Shown here piece by piece: positions 28,189 through 36,808 of a DNA stretch of 64,000 nt. Source of the stretch: Sphingobium fuliginis. GTDB lineage: Bacteria > Pseudomonadota > Alphaproteobacteria > Sphingomonadales > Sphingomonadaceae. The stretch is taken from positions 62,001 through 126,000 of the forward strand of contig NZ_SEON01000006.1 of NCBI RefSeq assembly GCF_004152845.1. The letters are read 5' to 3'. Position numbers and translations under genes: made by a program. Below the pieces are notes generated by a model. The model was given only the letters and a program-made list of their open reading frames with translations, ran no database searches and was not told the origin of the DNA. Position 1 is the first letter of the stretch. Every line of letters starts with the position of its first letter.

Positions 28189-28815
28189 TCAGCAATCCAG
28201 CTGCCTGCCGATCCCGGCGGCGAACGCCACGCGCAAGGCATCGGACAGGCTGCGCGTCTCCAGCTTGGACATCAGATTGGCGCGGTGGATTTCCACGGTG
28301 CGCGGGCTGATGCCCAATTGCAGCGCGATATGCTTGTTCGGCAGGCCCATGGTCAGCCCCGACAGCACGTCGCGCTCCCTGGGGGTGAGCTTCTCCACCA
28401 TGGCCCCTGCGCGCACCGCCCGCTGACGGCGCGCGCCGGTATCCTGGAACAGCGTCCAGCAATTTTCGACCGCGCGCAGCAGCGTCTCCCGCTCGAAGGG
28501 CTTCACCAGGAAATCGACCGCGCCCATCTTCATCGCCGTCACGGTGGAGGCGATGTCGCCATGGCCGGTCAGCATGATGATGGGGAAATAGAGTTCCGCC
28601 TCGTTCAGTCGCCGCTGCACCTCTATCCCGTCCATTTCCGGCATGCGCAGGTCCATGATCACGCACCCCAGCGGCTCGTTCGCGGCGGCCGCCAGAAAAT
28701 GCGTGCCGCGCTGCCAGGTGCGGACCGTATAGCCCTCCAGCTCCAGCAGGAAGGCGGTCGCGGCGCGGACCGAATCCTCGTCATCCACGATGTGGATCAG
28801 CTTAGTGGGTTCCAA
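28189..28815 (-). CDS. FixJ/NarL-type response regulator with LuxR-type DNA-binding domain
   Basis: This is a 208-residue two-domain regulator. The receiver domain has the acidic pair DDED at 11-14, the phosphorylated Asp in IMDLRMP (D55) and the conserved Lys in LVKPF (K105). The C-terminal helix-turn-helix begins at LTPRERDVL and contains TVEIHRANLMSKL. No ATG exists at the right place; TTG 28815, with AGGGAA before it, starts the domain exactly and overlaps the kinase gene by 14 bases. The frame is open further upstream to 28968 but that part is inside the kinase gene. It is the cognate partner of the kinase and may control the flanking exopolysaccharide genes; this is inferred only from position. 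Confidence 0.9.
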   Translation of the reverse strand: MEPTKLIHIVDDEDSVRAATAFLLELEGYTVRTWQRGTHFLAAAANEPLGCVIMDLRMPEMDGIEVQRRLNEAELYFPIIMLTGHGDIASTVTAMKMGAVDFLVKPFERETLLRAVENCWTLFQDTGARRQRAVRAGAMVEKLTPRERDVLSGLTMGLPNKHIALQLGISPRTVEIHRANLMSKLETRSLSDALRVAFAAGIGRQLDC

Positions 28816-30745
28816 TGGCGTTTCCCTTCTTGCGTCTGAGACTGAAACCGAAGCAGCTTCCCGTGACGCTCGGCTCCAGCCAGATCCGTCCGCCATGGGC
28901 TTCGACAATGGTGCGGCAGATGGACAGGCCGACGCCGGTCCCCTCTTCCTTGCTGCTGACAAAGGCATCGAAAATCCGGTCCTTGATCGCGGGCGGAATG
29001 CCCGAGCCGGTATCGGAAACCAGAAAATGCGTGGTAAGTTCGTCCGCCGCCGCGACCCGCACGGTCAGCCGCCGTTCCGGCTCCTCGCGCATGGCGTCGA
29101 TGGCATTGCGGCAGAGATTGCCGATCACCTGCTGGATCTGGATCGGATCGGCAAAGATCGATCCGGTGCCCGGCGCGACGTCCATTTCGACGGTGACGTC
29201 CGCCGCCTCCGCCATGGCGGCGATCAGCGCCAGGCTGCTGCGCGCCACATCCTGCGCGTCGTGGATTTCCAGCAGCGCCTCTCCGTCGCTGGCGAAATCG
29301 CGCAGGCGGCGCATGATCGCGCCGGCGCGCACCGCTTCCTGCGCGGCGGAGCGGAAGATGCGGTTCAGCTTCGGCCGGTCCGCCTCCTGCCCGCGCATCA
29401 GCAGGATCGAACTGCCCTCCATATAGGCGGCGAGCGCGGTCAGCGGCTGGTTCAGCTCATGCGCCAGCATGGAGGCCATCGCGCCCATCGCGCTGTAGCG
29501 GGTGCCGTGCAGCATCTCCGTCTGGAGCAGTTCCAGCCGCGCCTTGGTCGCATCCTGTTCGGTGAGGTCGCGGATGAAGGCGGTATAGTGCGTCTCATGC
29601 GCGCCCTCCATCTTCACGAAGCTCATCTCGATGGGAAAGTTGGAGCCGTTGCGGCGGCGCCCGATCAGCCTGCGCGGATAGGATAGCGGCCCGTCGCTCT
29701 CCACATGGAGAGGCTCGTCGCGGACCTCCCGCGGCGGCTGCGCTCCGGTCAGCAGATGGTCGAACTCCGCGCCTTCCAGCTCGCAAAGATTATAGCCGAA
29801 CATGCGGCAGGCGGTGCTGTTCATATAGTCGATCCGCCCCGAAATATCGACGACGAACACTGCGTCGGGCGCGGTTTCCAGGATGGACCGCAATTCCGCT
29901 TCGCGTTCCTGAAGGGCGACTTCCTGCGCCCGTTCCGCCGTCACGTCGCGCACCAGCTTGGCGAAGCCCTGAAGCCGTCCCTTGTTGTCGCGCAGCGCCG
30001 TCACCACGCAGTTCTGCATGAAGCTGCTGCGGTCGTTCCTGATGAAATGGCAGTCGAATTCGCAGCTGCCATGCTCCTTGGCCAGGGCGAAGGCTTCGGC
30101 CATATTGTCTTCCATGCCGGGATGATGGGAATAGAGCAGCGATACCGGGCGGTTCACGATGTCGCGGCTGTCCCAGCCGGTGAAGCGTTCGGCGCCCCGG
30201 TTCCAGTGGACGACCCGCCCCTCCACATCGGTCATGTAGAGGGCGTAGTTGACCGATCCGTCGGTCAGCAGCTTCAACTGCTCTGTCAGGCGGTTGACAT
30301 AGGCGCCCTGCCGTTCCGCCCGCGCACGCCAGAAGGTGGATTTCAGCGCCACCCCATTGGCCGCCACCATGACCAGCAGGAAGGCCAGGCCGTCCTCGCC
30401 GGTTCCGCCCCTGATCTTCACGTCGACAATGGCGTAGATGACCGTCAGCAGGCCGGCGGTGGTGACCGCGCCCGGGCCGATCCCCATCAGGGTGGCGACG
30501 GAAATCACGATCAGGGTGAGGACGGCATAGTCCCCGGCGGTCAGCGACGCGACGCCGTTGCGGAAAATCCACGAGGACGCGAGGAAGACGATGACCAGCG
30601 ACGCGATATATTTGCCGAGGCCGCTCCAGCGCACTTCGGCAATCCACGCGGCCCACGCGGCGGGGACGAACCGTCGCGACGCATTACGCATGAATGCCAG
30701 CGAGAAACGCCGCTGAAGGCGCTCCCCGGCACCGGTTGCAAGCAT
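28802..30745 (-). CDS. FixL-like PAS-PAS sensor histidine kinase, membrane-bound
   Basis: This is a 647-residue sensor. Four membrane segments (~45-61, 74-89, 91-108, 119-135) precede two PAS domains (~160-270 and ~285-395), a dimerisation/phosphoacceptor domain with H429 in LAHELNQPL, and a HATPase domain with N (NLCRNAIDAM), DTGSGIP and GTGVGLSICR boxes. The second PAS resembles the FixL sensor PAS, yet the REQHD haem-ligand motif of FixL appears as REVRD (R342 in place of His), so oxygen sensing through haem is unlikely. ATG 30745 has a GGAG ten bases upstream. It is coupled to the response-regulator gene by overlap. Confidence 0.9.
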   Translation of the reverse strand: MLATGAGERLQRRFSLAFMRNASRRFVPAAWAAWIAEVRWSGLGKYIASLVIVFLASSWIFRNGVASLTAGDYAVLTLIVISVATLMGIGPGAVTTAGLLTVIYAIVDVKIRGGTGEDGLAFLLVMVAANGVALKSTFWRARAERQGAYVNRLTEQLKLLTDGSVNYALYMTDVEGRVVHWNRGAERFTGWDSRDIVNRPVSLLYSHHPGMEDNMAEAFALAKEHGSCEFDCHFIRNDRSSFMQNCVVTALRDNKGRLQGFAKLVRDVTAERAQEVALQEREAELRSILETAPDAVFVVDISGRIDYMNSTACRMFGYNLCELEGAEFDHLLTGAQPPREVRDEPLHVESDGPLSYPRRLIGRRRNGSNFPIEMSFVKMEGAHETHYTAFIRDLTEQDATKARLELLQTEMLHGTRYSAMGAMASMLAHELNQPLTALAAYMEGSSILLMRGQEADRPKLNRIFRSAAQEAVRAGAIMRRLRDFASDGEALLEIHDAQDVARSSLALIAAMAEAADVTVEMDVAPGTGSIFADPIQIQQVIGNLCRNAIDAMREEPERRLTVRVAAADELTTHFLVSDTGSGIPPAIKDRIFDAFVSSKEEGTGVGLSICRTIVEAHGGRIWLEPSVTGSCFGFSLRRKKGNAIGTH

Positions 30746-31000
30746 AGTCTTTGACTCCGCGCTTATAGCCCAGAACTATTTCTTGCGACCTTGGTTTTTA
30801 TTGGAGCAGGCCGGGATCGGCCCGACTCCGCTCATGCGTCATCCCCATAAGCCAGCCCTTCCTAAGGGAAATAGCTTAAGGGGAATTGCTGCGTTGCAAT
30901 AGTGGTAACAGCATGGTCACGGATTGCCTAGTAGGTATTGCTACGGAATTTTACATCTTTACGGCAATAAAATCGCGCAAGAGCAATATATTAACATAGG
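30746..31000 (-). promoter_or_regulatory. Intergenic promoter region of the FixL-like gene
   Basis: These 255 bases are relatively AT-rich and lie between the stop of the 11-gene operon and the kinase start, both on the minus strand, so the kinase promoter should be here. Visible elements are CCCTT-CCT-AAGGG at about 30855-30867, ATTGC/GCAAT around 30886-30901 and runs of A/T near 30945-31000. No convincing intrinsic terminator for the upstream operon was found. Confidence 0.3.
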
Positions 31001-32461
31001 TTATGCCGTGCCGTAGCGGCCCCTGGCGAACATCAGGAGCTGAACCAGCGCGTTTCGCCCGAGCAACAGGAGCGCAACGCCATAGGCCAGCGCTCCGGTG
31101 AGGATGGTGACGGTCAGCGCTTCGGCCGGGGCCATCTGGACCAGAAAGGGCCGCGCGCCCAGAACGCATCCCGCCATGGCCGCGGAAGCGAACAGCCCCA
31201 GCCGAACGGCGCGCCAGTAATCTGCCCAGCCGATCGGCAGCAGCAGGACCACGCCCAGGACGGAGAGCGGGTAGAGCAGCCAGGCGCGCAGGGTGAAGGC
31301 GGCGGCGATCGCGCCCGGCCCCTGATCCGCCGTCGCGAAGAAGAGGGTGCAGTTCACCACGGCATAGAGGGCGGCGAGCCATGTCTGCCATTGCGGCTTG
31401 CCAAGGGCGAGCATGAGCGACTGGTTATAGATGCCGACCGCCTGGAGCGCGCCGAAGAGGCTGAGATATTGCATCACAGGCACCGCCCCCGCCCAGCGCG
31501 GTCCGAAGACGAGATGGATGAAGGGATCGGCCACCAGCGCCATGCCGACAAAGGCCGGGGTGGTGATCAGCGATGTCGCGGATACGAGCTTGAGGAAGGC
31601 CGCCGTCAGTCGCGGCGGATCGTGCTTGAGCTGGGAGAAGGCCGGGAAGGCCACGCGGGAGAGGGCCCGCGCCAGCAGCAAGTTGGCGGCCAGCAGCGCG
31701 CGCTTGCCGACCGTATAGACGCCCGCCGCCGCCGCGCCCAGCACGACGCCCACGATCAGCACGTCGGAGTTGGAATTGAAGAAATTGGCGATGCCCGTCA
31801 GCGTCACATGACGGCTGTAGAAGAAGATTTCCCGTCCCTTCTGCCGCGCGAAGCGGAAGCGCGGCCGCCGGGGGCACGCCGCCCAGAGGATCGCGGCGCC
31901 GATCAGGGCGGTCGCCAGATTCTGCATCACCAGCGCCGTCAGCCCATAGCCAGCCATCGCCATGGGAATGCCGACCAGCGCGCCCGCCATGGTCGACAGG
32001 GTGGATCGCACCGCCAGCGGCCGCATCATCAGCGCCCGCGTCAGCCAGGCCTGCGGCACGACGTTCAGCGCGGAAAGGAAATTGGCGATGCTGAGCCAGC
32101 GCAGCACCCATGCCAGGCCCGGCTGGTCCAACGCCCGTTCCGCGACGCCGGCGCAGGCCAGGGTGAGCAGCAGCATCAGCGCGCCCAGGGCGAAGGCGAT
32201 CCAGAAGGCGGTATCGTCCAGGTCGGGATCGTCGCGCCCGGCGCTGACCATCGGGGCGCTGATGCCCGACAGCACCGTCATCTGGAAGAACTGCCCCGCC
32301 AGCAGCGCCATGGCGACCACGCCCAGCGCCGCGGCGTCGACATAGCGGGCGACGATCATGAAGGCGAGGAACTGAAGCGCCTGCACGCTCCAGCTTTCGA
32401 CCAGCGACCAGGCCATGCCCGATCGGATTTTCCCGGCTATGCCGCCCGTGGTTGCGGACAT
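31001..32461 (-). CDS. Polysaccharide flippase (Wzx/PST family), second copy
   Basis: This is a 486-residue protein with about 12-14 hydrophobic helices and the N-terminal GMAWSLVESWSVQALQFL pattern of the Polysacc_synt_3 group of MOP-superfamily transporters. It would flip a lipid-linked glycan to the periplasmic face. AAGGGAAG precedes the ATG. It is the last gene of the 11-gene minus-strand operon, ten bases after the acyltransferase gene. A second, shorter flippase is encoded in the same operon (35591-36808), so two different lipid-linked substrates are possible. Confidence 0.87.
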   Translation of the reverse strand: MSATTGGIAGKIRSGMAWSLVESWSVQALQFLAFMIVARYVDAAALGVVAMALLAGQFFQMTVLSGISAPMVSAGRDDPDLDDTAFWIAFALGALMLLLTLACAGVAERALDQPGLAWVLRWLSIANFLSALNVVPQAWLTRALMMRPLAVRSTLSTMAGALVGIPMAMAGYGLTALVMQNLATALIGAAILWAACPRRPRFRFARQKGREIFFYSRHVTLTGIANFFNSNSDVLIVGVVLGAAAAGVYTVGKRALLAANLLLARALSRVAFPAFSQLKHDPPRLTAAFLKLVSATSLITTPAFVGMALVADPFIHLVFGPRWAGAVPVMQYLSLFGALQAVGIYNQSLMLALGKPQWQTWLAALYAVVNCTLFFATADQGPGAIAAAFTLRAWLLYPLSVLGVVLLLPIGWADYWRAVRLGLFASAAMAGCVLGARPFLVQMAPAEALTVTILTGALAYGVALLLLGRNALVQLLMFARGRYGTA

Positions 32462-32471
32462 GATGCTTCCC

Positions 32472-33029
32472 TTATTGTCTTATGAAGTCGTCGCCCGCGC
32501 GGACATGCTTGACGAAACTGGCCGGATTGCCGCGCCAGAGCTGGCGGGGGGGAACATCCTGGAACACCACGGCGCCCGCGGCGATGACGCTGTGATCCCC
32601 GATCGACACGCCCGGCAGGATCGTGGCGTTGCGCCCGATCCAGACATTGCGGCCTATGCGGATCGGCCGGGGCCGGGCGGCATGCCCTTCATGCACGGCA
32701 TGGAAGCTGGTGTCGAACAGGCTGGCATGATCCCCGATCCGGCTGAAGGCGCCGATCTCCACACTGGCGGCGCTGAAGATGGTGACGCCGCTGTTGAGCG
32801 ATACCTGATCGCCCAGGACGATCCGGCCGTTTCCGGCGGTCTTCAGCCTGATGCGGGCAGGCTCGTTGCGCAGGCGCACAGCCTCCCCCAGGATAAGCTG
32901 CCCGGCGAGATAGGGGACGCCGCCGCGCACCCGCAAGGCCCGGCCCGCCTTGCCGCCCGCCGCCCGCAGGCGCCAGCGGGTCCATCGCGCATAGAGGTCG
33001 TCGAGCCGGGCGGTGACGAACAGTCTCAT
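32472..33029 (-). CDS. Left-handed beta-helix (hexapeptide) acyltransferase
   Basis: This is a 185-residue LbH acyltransferase of the WcaF/maltose-acetyltransferase type. Isoleucine-patch hexapeptides run from about 65 to 165 (VEIGAFSRIGDHASLF, IRIGRNVWIGRNATILPG, GDHSVIAAGAVV) and the catalytic His is probably in SFHAVHEGH near residue 110. The end, GNPASFVK, is typical. It overlaps the preceding LbH gene by four bases. It should transfer acetyl or another acyl group to a sugar of the glycan; the adjacent ACP makes an ACP-bound donor possible. Confidence 0.85.
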   Translation of the reverse strand: MRLFVTARLDDLYARWTRWRLRAAGGKAGRALRVRGGVPYLAGQLILGEAVRLRNEPARIRLKTAGNGRIVLGDQVSLNSGVTIFSAASVEIGAFSRIGDHASLFDTSFHAVHEGHAARPRPIRIGRNVWIGRNATILPGVSIGDHSVIAAGAVVFQDVPPRQLWRGNPASFVKHVRAGDDFIRQ

Positions 33030-33556
33030 CGGCGCGTGAACACCAGTTTGGCGGGATTGCCCGACATGACCGACATGGCCGGCACCCGGCCCGACACCAC
33101 TGCATTGGGCGCGATGATCGCGCCATCCTCTATCTGGCTGTTGTCCAGGATCACCGCGCCCGCGCCGATCCAGACATTGTTGCCGATGCTGGTCGGGCCG
33201 CCCGACTGCAACCCCTGTTCGCGGATCAGCCGGTCGGCGCGGTCATAGCGGTAATTGACGCCGATGATGGAGACGTTCGGGCTGATCAGGCAGTCGTCGC
33301 CGATGACGATGCCATGGCTGTGCCCGGCGATGAACACGCCGCAGCCTATGTCGGTCCGCTCCCCGATCCGCACGGGCCCTTCGCTCGCCTTGATCTTCAC
33401 GAAGGAGCTGATCTGGGACCTGCGGCCGATCTTCAGCAGCCTGCTCCATTCCAGTTCCGCGCGCGGGCTGACGATCGCGCGCCCGGCGAACAGATGGTAG
33501 AGGCTGTGCACGAAGCCCGGAATGGCGAAGCGGCGTATGGCGACACCCATGCGCAT
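33026..33556 (-). CDS. Left-handed beta-helix (hexapeptide) acyltransferase
   Basis: This is a 176-residue LbH acyltransferase, a relative of the next gene. Repeats include VRIGERTDIGCGVFI, IVIGDDCLISPNVSI and TSIGNNVWIGAGAVILD; the C-terminus SGNPAKLVF is the family ending. AGHSHG near residue 72 may provide the catalytic His. ATG 33556 lies four bases after the ACP stop, with GAGG upstream; the frame is open to 33760 but that part is the ACP gene in another frame. Together with FkbH-like, ACP and a second LbH protein it forms a compact acylation module. Confidence 0.83.
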   Translation of the reverse strand: MRMGVAIRRFAIPGFVHSLYHLFAGRAIVSPRAELEWSRLLKIGRRSQISSFVKIKASEGPVRIGERTDIGCGVFIAGHSHGIVIGDDCLISPNVSIIGVNYRYDRADRLIREQGLQSGGPTSIGNNVWIGAGAVILDNSQIEDGAIIAPNAVVSGRVPAMSVMSGNPAKLVFTRR

Positions 33557-33560
33557 GGCG

Positions 33561-33791
33561 TCACGCCTCGCCCAATGTCCGCGACAATTGTTCCACCGTG
33601 CGGATCTCGGCGATCTGGTCCATGCTGAGGCGCACGCCATATTGCGCCTCGAACGCGGTGATGATCCGCAGATGGGCCAGCGAATCCCAGCCGGGCACAT
33701 CGTCCCGGTCGAGACGCAGGTCGATCCGGGACGGATCGACTTCGATGATGTCGCCGACAAGGTTCAGCAGGTCGTCCATGTTCACAGCCAT
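33561..33791 (-). CDS. Stand-alone acyl carrier protein
   Basis: This is a 76-residue acidic four-helix carrier protein with the phosphopantetheine serine in GWDSLAH (about S37). Start ATG 33791 shares its first base with the TAA of the FkbH-like gene (TAATG), so the two are translationally coupled. In polyketide clusters an FkbH enzyme loads a glyceryl unit from 1,3-bisphosphoglycerate onto such a discrete ACP. Here the ACP is surrounded by glycan genes, so a glyceryl- or other acyl-ACP for decorating the polysaccharide is my inference. Confidence 0.9.
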   Translation of the reverse strand: MAVNMDDLLNLVGDIIEVDPSRIDLRLDRDDVPGWDSLAHLRIITAFEAQYGVRLSMDQIAEIRTVEQLSRTLGEA

Positions 33792-35587
33792 TATTTCGTC
33801 TCCAGCATGATCCAGTCGCAATCCCTGAACGCGACATCCGCCCGGCAAAGCGCATAGTCGGTGCGGTCGCCGCCATCGGCGGCGGCAAAGCCCTGATCGT
33901 CGAAAAAGCCGCGCACCGGGCCGTTCTTGGCCGTCGGAACATGGCTGCCGTGCAGGGATGCGGCGTCGCTTTCCAGAAAGCGGCGCTTGACATCGTTCAT
34001 CACGGCATGTTCCAGGCCCCGGCCCATGGCGCGGCAGCTCATCAGGAAATGCCGGATATGGAGCGCCGCGCCCTCCCGCCTCAGGGCGCAGATCGCCACT
34101 GTGCCCAATTGCCCGAAGCGGTCGCGCAGATCCGCCACGATGAGCTGCCATGCCGGGTCGGTCATCATCGCCTCCACCTCCCCCATGGTGGGGCGGCCCG
34201 TGGTCAGGTTGAACTGGTTGGTCTTGTTGAAGAGCTGATGCACCCTCAACAGGTCGGCCGGCCCGGCGTCGCGGATCGCCGCGCGCATGTCGAGCCCGCG
34301 CAGATAGTCCATCGGGTCGCAGGACGCGCACAGCGCATCCCGCCCGGCGGCCAGCGCATAATGTTCGGTCCTGGCCCTGTCCTCCGCCGTCAGGCGGCTT
34401 TTCTCGAACCAGGGCAGCGCGTCCAATATGTCGACATAGTCGGATGGATCGGGCGGCAGCAGCACGGCATGGACATCCGGGCAATATTGCCGCACGGCCG
34501 CAATCTCCGCCGCGTTGTCGTCGAGGAACACCAGCGCGTCCAGACCGATGTTGAGCTGCCTCGCAATCTTCCCGATCCCCGTATATTTGCTGTCCCAGCC
34601 TATCGCCGTCGCCGCCATATCCGACAATTGCAGCGGCATGTCGTCACGCAGGCGAAACACTTCCTCGACATCTTCCGGATTGTTCTTGCTGCACAATGCG
34701 AGCAGGATGCCGCGTTCCTTCAGCGCCTTGATCCTGAGCTGGAAGGCGCGGAACGCCTCCCCCACCATGTCGCCGCGGCCGACGCGGATGCCATGGGGGC
34801 CGTCCTCGCCCACCACCCCGCCCCACAGGCTGTTGTCGAGGTCCAGCACCAGGCATTTGCGCGCGGCGCCGAGCGCGCCGACCAGCGCATGGGCGAAGAC
34901 CGCGCCGAATTCCCGCATCATCGCGTCCGTCCAGCCCAATCCGGCGATATAGTGCATCCGCCGGTCCACCGCCTGGCGCGTGCCGACCCGGCCCATCGCC
35001 TCGACCACGTCGAGCATCATCGCCCTGGGGCGCGCCCGCACGGCGCGGAGCAGCGCCAGGTTCAGGTCCAGGAAGAATTCGCGCTCGCCATAATCGCTGC
35101 TGAGGTCCGCGACGCCCAGCGCACTGGAAGGACAGGGGAAATTGGCGACGATCAGCGTCGCCGCGGTGCGCATGACCGCGCTGTCGATCCAGCCCTCCAC
35201 CTCCGCCATCATGTCGTCGCGCAGGCGATGACGGTCCTCGACGGAGAGCTGGTGGAACCGTTCGAAGGCGTCGGGCCGCATCGCCTGCGCCGACAGCAGC
35301 AGGACGATGACATGGGGGTCGAAGCGCTGGAGCGCCTCGCCATGCAGGTCCTGCATATATTGGCCGAAGGGGCTGACATGGAATGCGGACATCTGGCCGA
35401 CCTTCGCCGCCTCCACGCGCAGGAAGGGGGTGAGAAGGTCCAGCGTGACATTGCCCATCAACGCCACGTGCACGCCCGCCTGCGCCTCCATCTCGCGCAG
35501 CAGCCGGCCGGTCTTGCGGTAGTCGAGCGCCGCCGATCCGGCGTGCAGCGACTGCATCATCTCAGCAAAGCCCATCTGGGTGGTCAT
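33791..35587 (-). CDS. FkbH-like HAD-superfamily protein with C-terminal GNAT-like domain
   Basis: This is a 598-residue FkbH-family protein. Residues ~35-230 form the N-terminal SGNH/BF1531-like domain. The HAD domain starts with VLDLDNSLWGG (D249 and D251 as the catalytic pair), followed by LALCSKNN and VFLDDN. The last ~170 residues are GNAT-like (HQLFNKTNQFNLTT, FLMSCRAMGRGLE). FkbH proteins dephosphorylate and transfer glycerate from 1,3-bisphosphoglycerate to an ACP, or act in related acyl loading. AAAGGA precedes the ATG. It follows a flippase gene by three bases and is coupled to the ACP gene. Its exact product cannot be read from sequence. Confidence 0.88.
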   Translation of the reverse strand: MTTQMGFAEMMQSLHAGSAALDYRKTGRLLREMEAQAGVHVALMGNVTLDLLTPFLRVEAAKVGQMSAFHVSPFGQYMQDLHGEALQRFDPHVIVLLLSAQAMRPDAFERFHQLSVEDRHRLRDDMMAEVEGWIDSAVMRTAATLIVANFPCPSSALGVADLSSDYGEREFFLDLNLALLRAVRARPRAMMLDVVEAMGRVGTRQAVDRRMHYIAGLGWTDAMMREFGAVFAHALVGALGAARKCLVLDLDNSLWGGVVGEDGPHGIRVGRGDMVGEAFRAFQLRIKALKERGILLALCSKNNPEDVEEVFRLRDDMPLQLSDMAATAIGWDSKYTGIGKIARQLNIGLDALVFLDDNAAEIAAVRQYCPDVHAVLLPPDPSDYVDILDALPWFEKSRLTAEDRARTEHYALAAGRDALCASCDPMDYLRGLDMRAAIRDAGPADLLRVHQLFNKTNQFNLTTGRPTMGEVEAMMTDPAWQLIVADLRDRFGQLGTVAICALRREGAALHIRHFLMSCRAMGRGLEHAVMNDVKRRFLESDAASLHGSHVPTAKNGPVRGFFDDQGFAAADGGDRTDYALCRADVAFRDCDWIMLETK

Positions 35588-35590
35588 TTC

Positions 35591-36808
35591 TCAATCCTTT
35601 CCAAGCCGACGCCAGGCGAGGTGCAGCGTGAACAGCGTCGGGATCGCGCCGCCCAGCGTCGCCCCCCATAGCAGCCCGGTGATTCCGCAGGCGGCCCCGG
35701 CCAGCGCGCCGCAGACCGTCAGCGCCAGACCCACCACCCCCCATCCGTTGAGCAGCACCAGATCGGCGGGCGATCCCGCCGCCGTGAGCATCGCCCGGGG
35801 GAAGGCCATGGCGACCTTCCCCACGCCGTTCGCACAGGCGGCGAGGATCAGGGCCGGGCCGATGGCATAGAGGCCGCCTGTCACTATGGCGGCGATCCAC
35901 GGGCCGCAGGCGACAAGGCCCGCCGTCGCCACGACGATCACCGCCAGCAGCGGCCTGGCCTCCGCCAGCACGACGGCCTGCCGGCGCGCCCGCTGCGCAC
36001 CGATCAGGCGCGGGGCGAGGGTGAAGCCGACGCCGGACGCGAGCAGGCGGAAGGGAAAGATCGCGACCGACGCCAGCACGCCGAACAGCGCCAGTTCCTT
36101 CAGGTCCAGCGGGATCGGGATGATGATCCGTTCGACCTGAAGCGACACCGTGCCGAGGGCGACGAGGCCCAGCATCGATCCCGCCTCGCGCCAGCGGCGG
36201 GCGGGGTGGACGGCATCGCCGTCCTTCGCCCTGCGGCGCAGAAGGCCCCAGCCGATCGCGCCGAAGACGATGTTTCCGGCGGCGAATATGGCAAGAGGCG
36301 CCGTCCCGTCCTTCAGGCCGAAGACGACGGCCGCGGTCCCGGCCAGCAACAGGACGAAACTGGCCGAAATCGCAAGCAGCATGGAGGCGCCGGGCACGGC
36401 CCGCGCGCGAAGGCCGGTGCTGGTCGCCGCGACCAGCCCGCCGCCGGCAATCGCCAGCGCGGTCAGCCATGCCTCCGCCGGATGCAGTCCGCCCAGCAGG
36501 CCTGCCGCCATGCCCACCAGTCCGCCCACCACAAGGCCGGAGAAGATCAGGAAAGCCAGCAATCCTTTGCCCGCGCGCATCGGTCCGCGCAGGAACAGCT
36601 GGTCGACGCCCAGCGGCGTCAGCAGGCCGAAGATATTGAACAGGGCGACGGCCAGGGTGAAGCGGCCATAAGCCTCCACCGGCAGTTCCCGCGCCAGCAG
36701 CAGCATGCCCAGGGTGAAGGCCGCGCCCGACAGGCCGAAGCCCAGCGCGGCGAACAGGCTGGAGGCGGCCTTGTTGGTCGCCCGCGCGTTGGCGCCGACC
36801 GCCGTCAT
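35591..36808 (-). CDS. Polysaccharide flippase (Wzx-like), first copy
   Basis: This is a 405-residue protein with about 12 membrane segments, matching MOP-superfamily oligosaccharide flippases (LFAALGFGLSGAAFTLG, GRFTLAVALFNIFG, VERIIIPIP). The frame extends to 37600, but that section is antisense-frame sequence over the GT4 gene; ATG 36808 overlaps the GT4 stop by four bases. It is shorter than the other flippase in this operon (486 residues) and not an obvious duplicate. Confidence 0.85.
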   Translation of the reverse strand: MTAVGANARATNKAASSLFAALGFGLSGAAFTLGMLLLARELPVEAYGRFTLAVALFNIFGLLTPLGVDQLFLRGPMRAGKGLLAFLIFSGLVVGGLVGMAAGLLGGLHPAEAWLTALAIAGGGLVAATSTGLRARAVPGASMLLAISASFVLLLAGTAAVVFGLKDGTAPLAIFAAGNIVFGAIGWGLLRRRAKDGDAVHPARRWREAGSMLGLVALGTVSLQVERIIIPIPLDLKELALFGVLASVAIFPFRLLASGVGFTLAPRLIGAQRARRQAVVLAEARPLLAVIVVATAGLVACGPWIAAIVTGGLYAIGPALILAACANGVGKVAMAFPRAMLTAAGSPADLVLLNGWGVVGLALTVCGALAGAACGITGLLWGATLGGAIPTLFTLHLAWRRLGKD

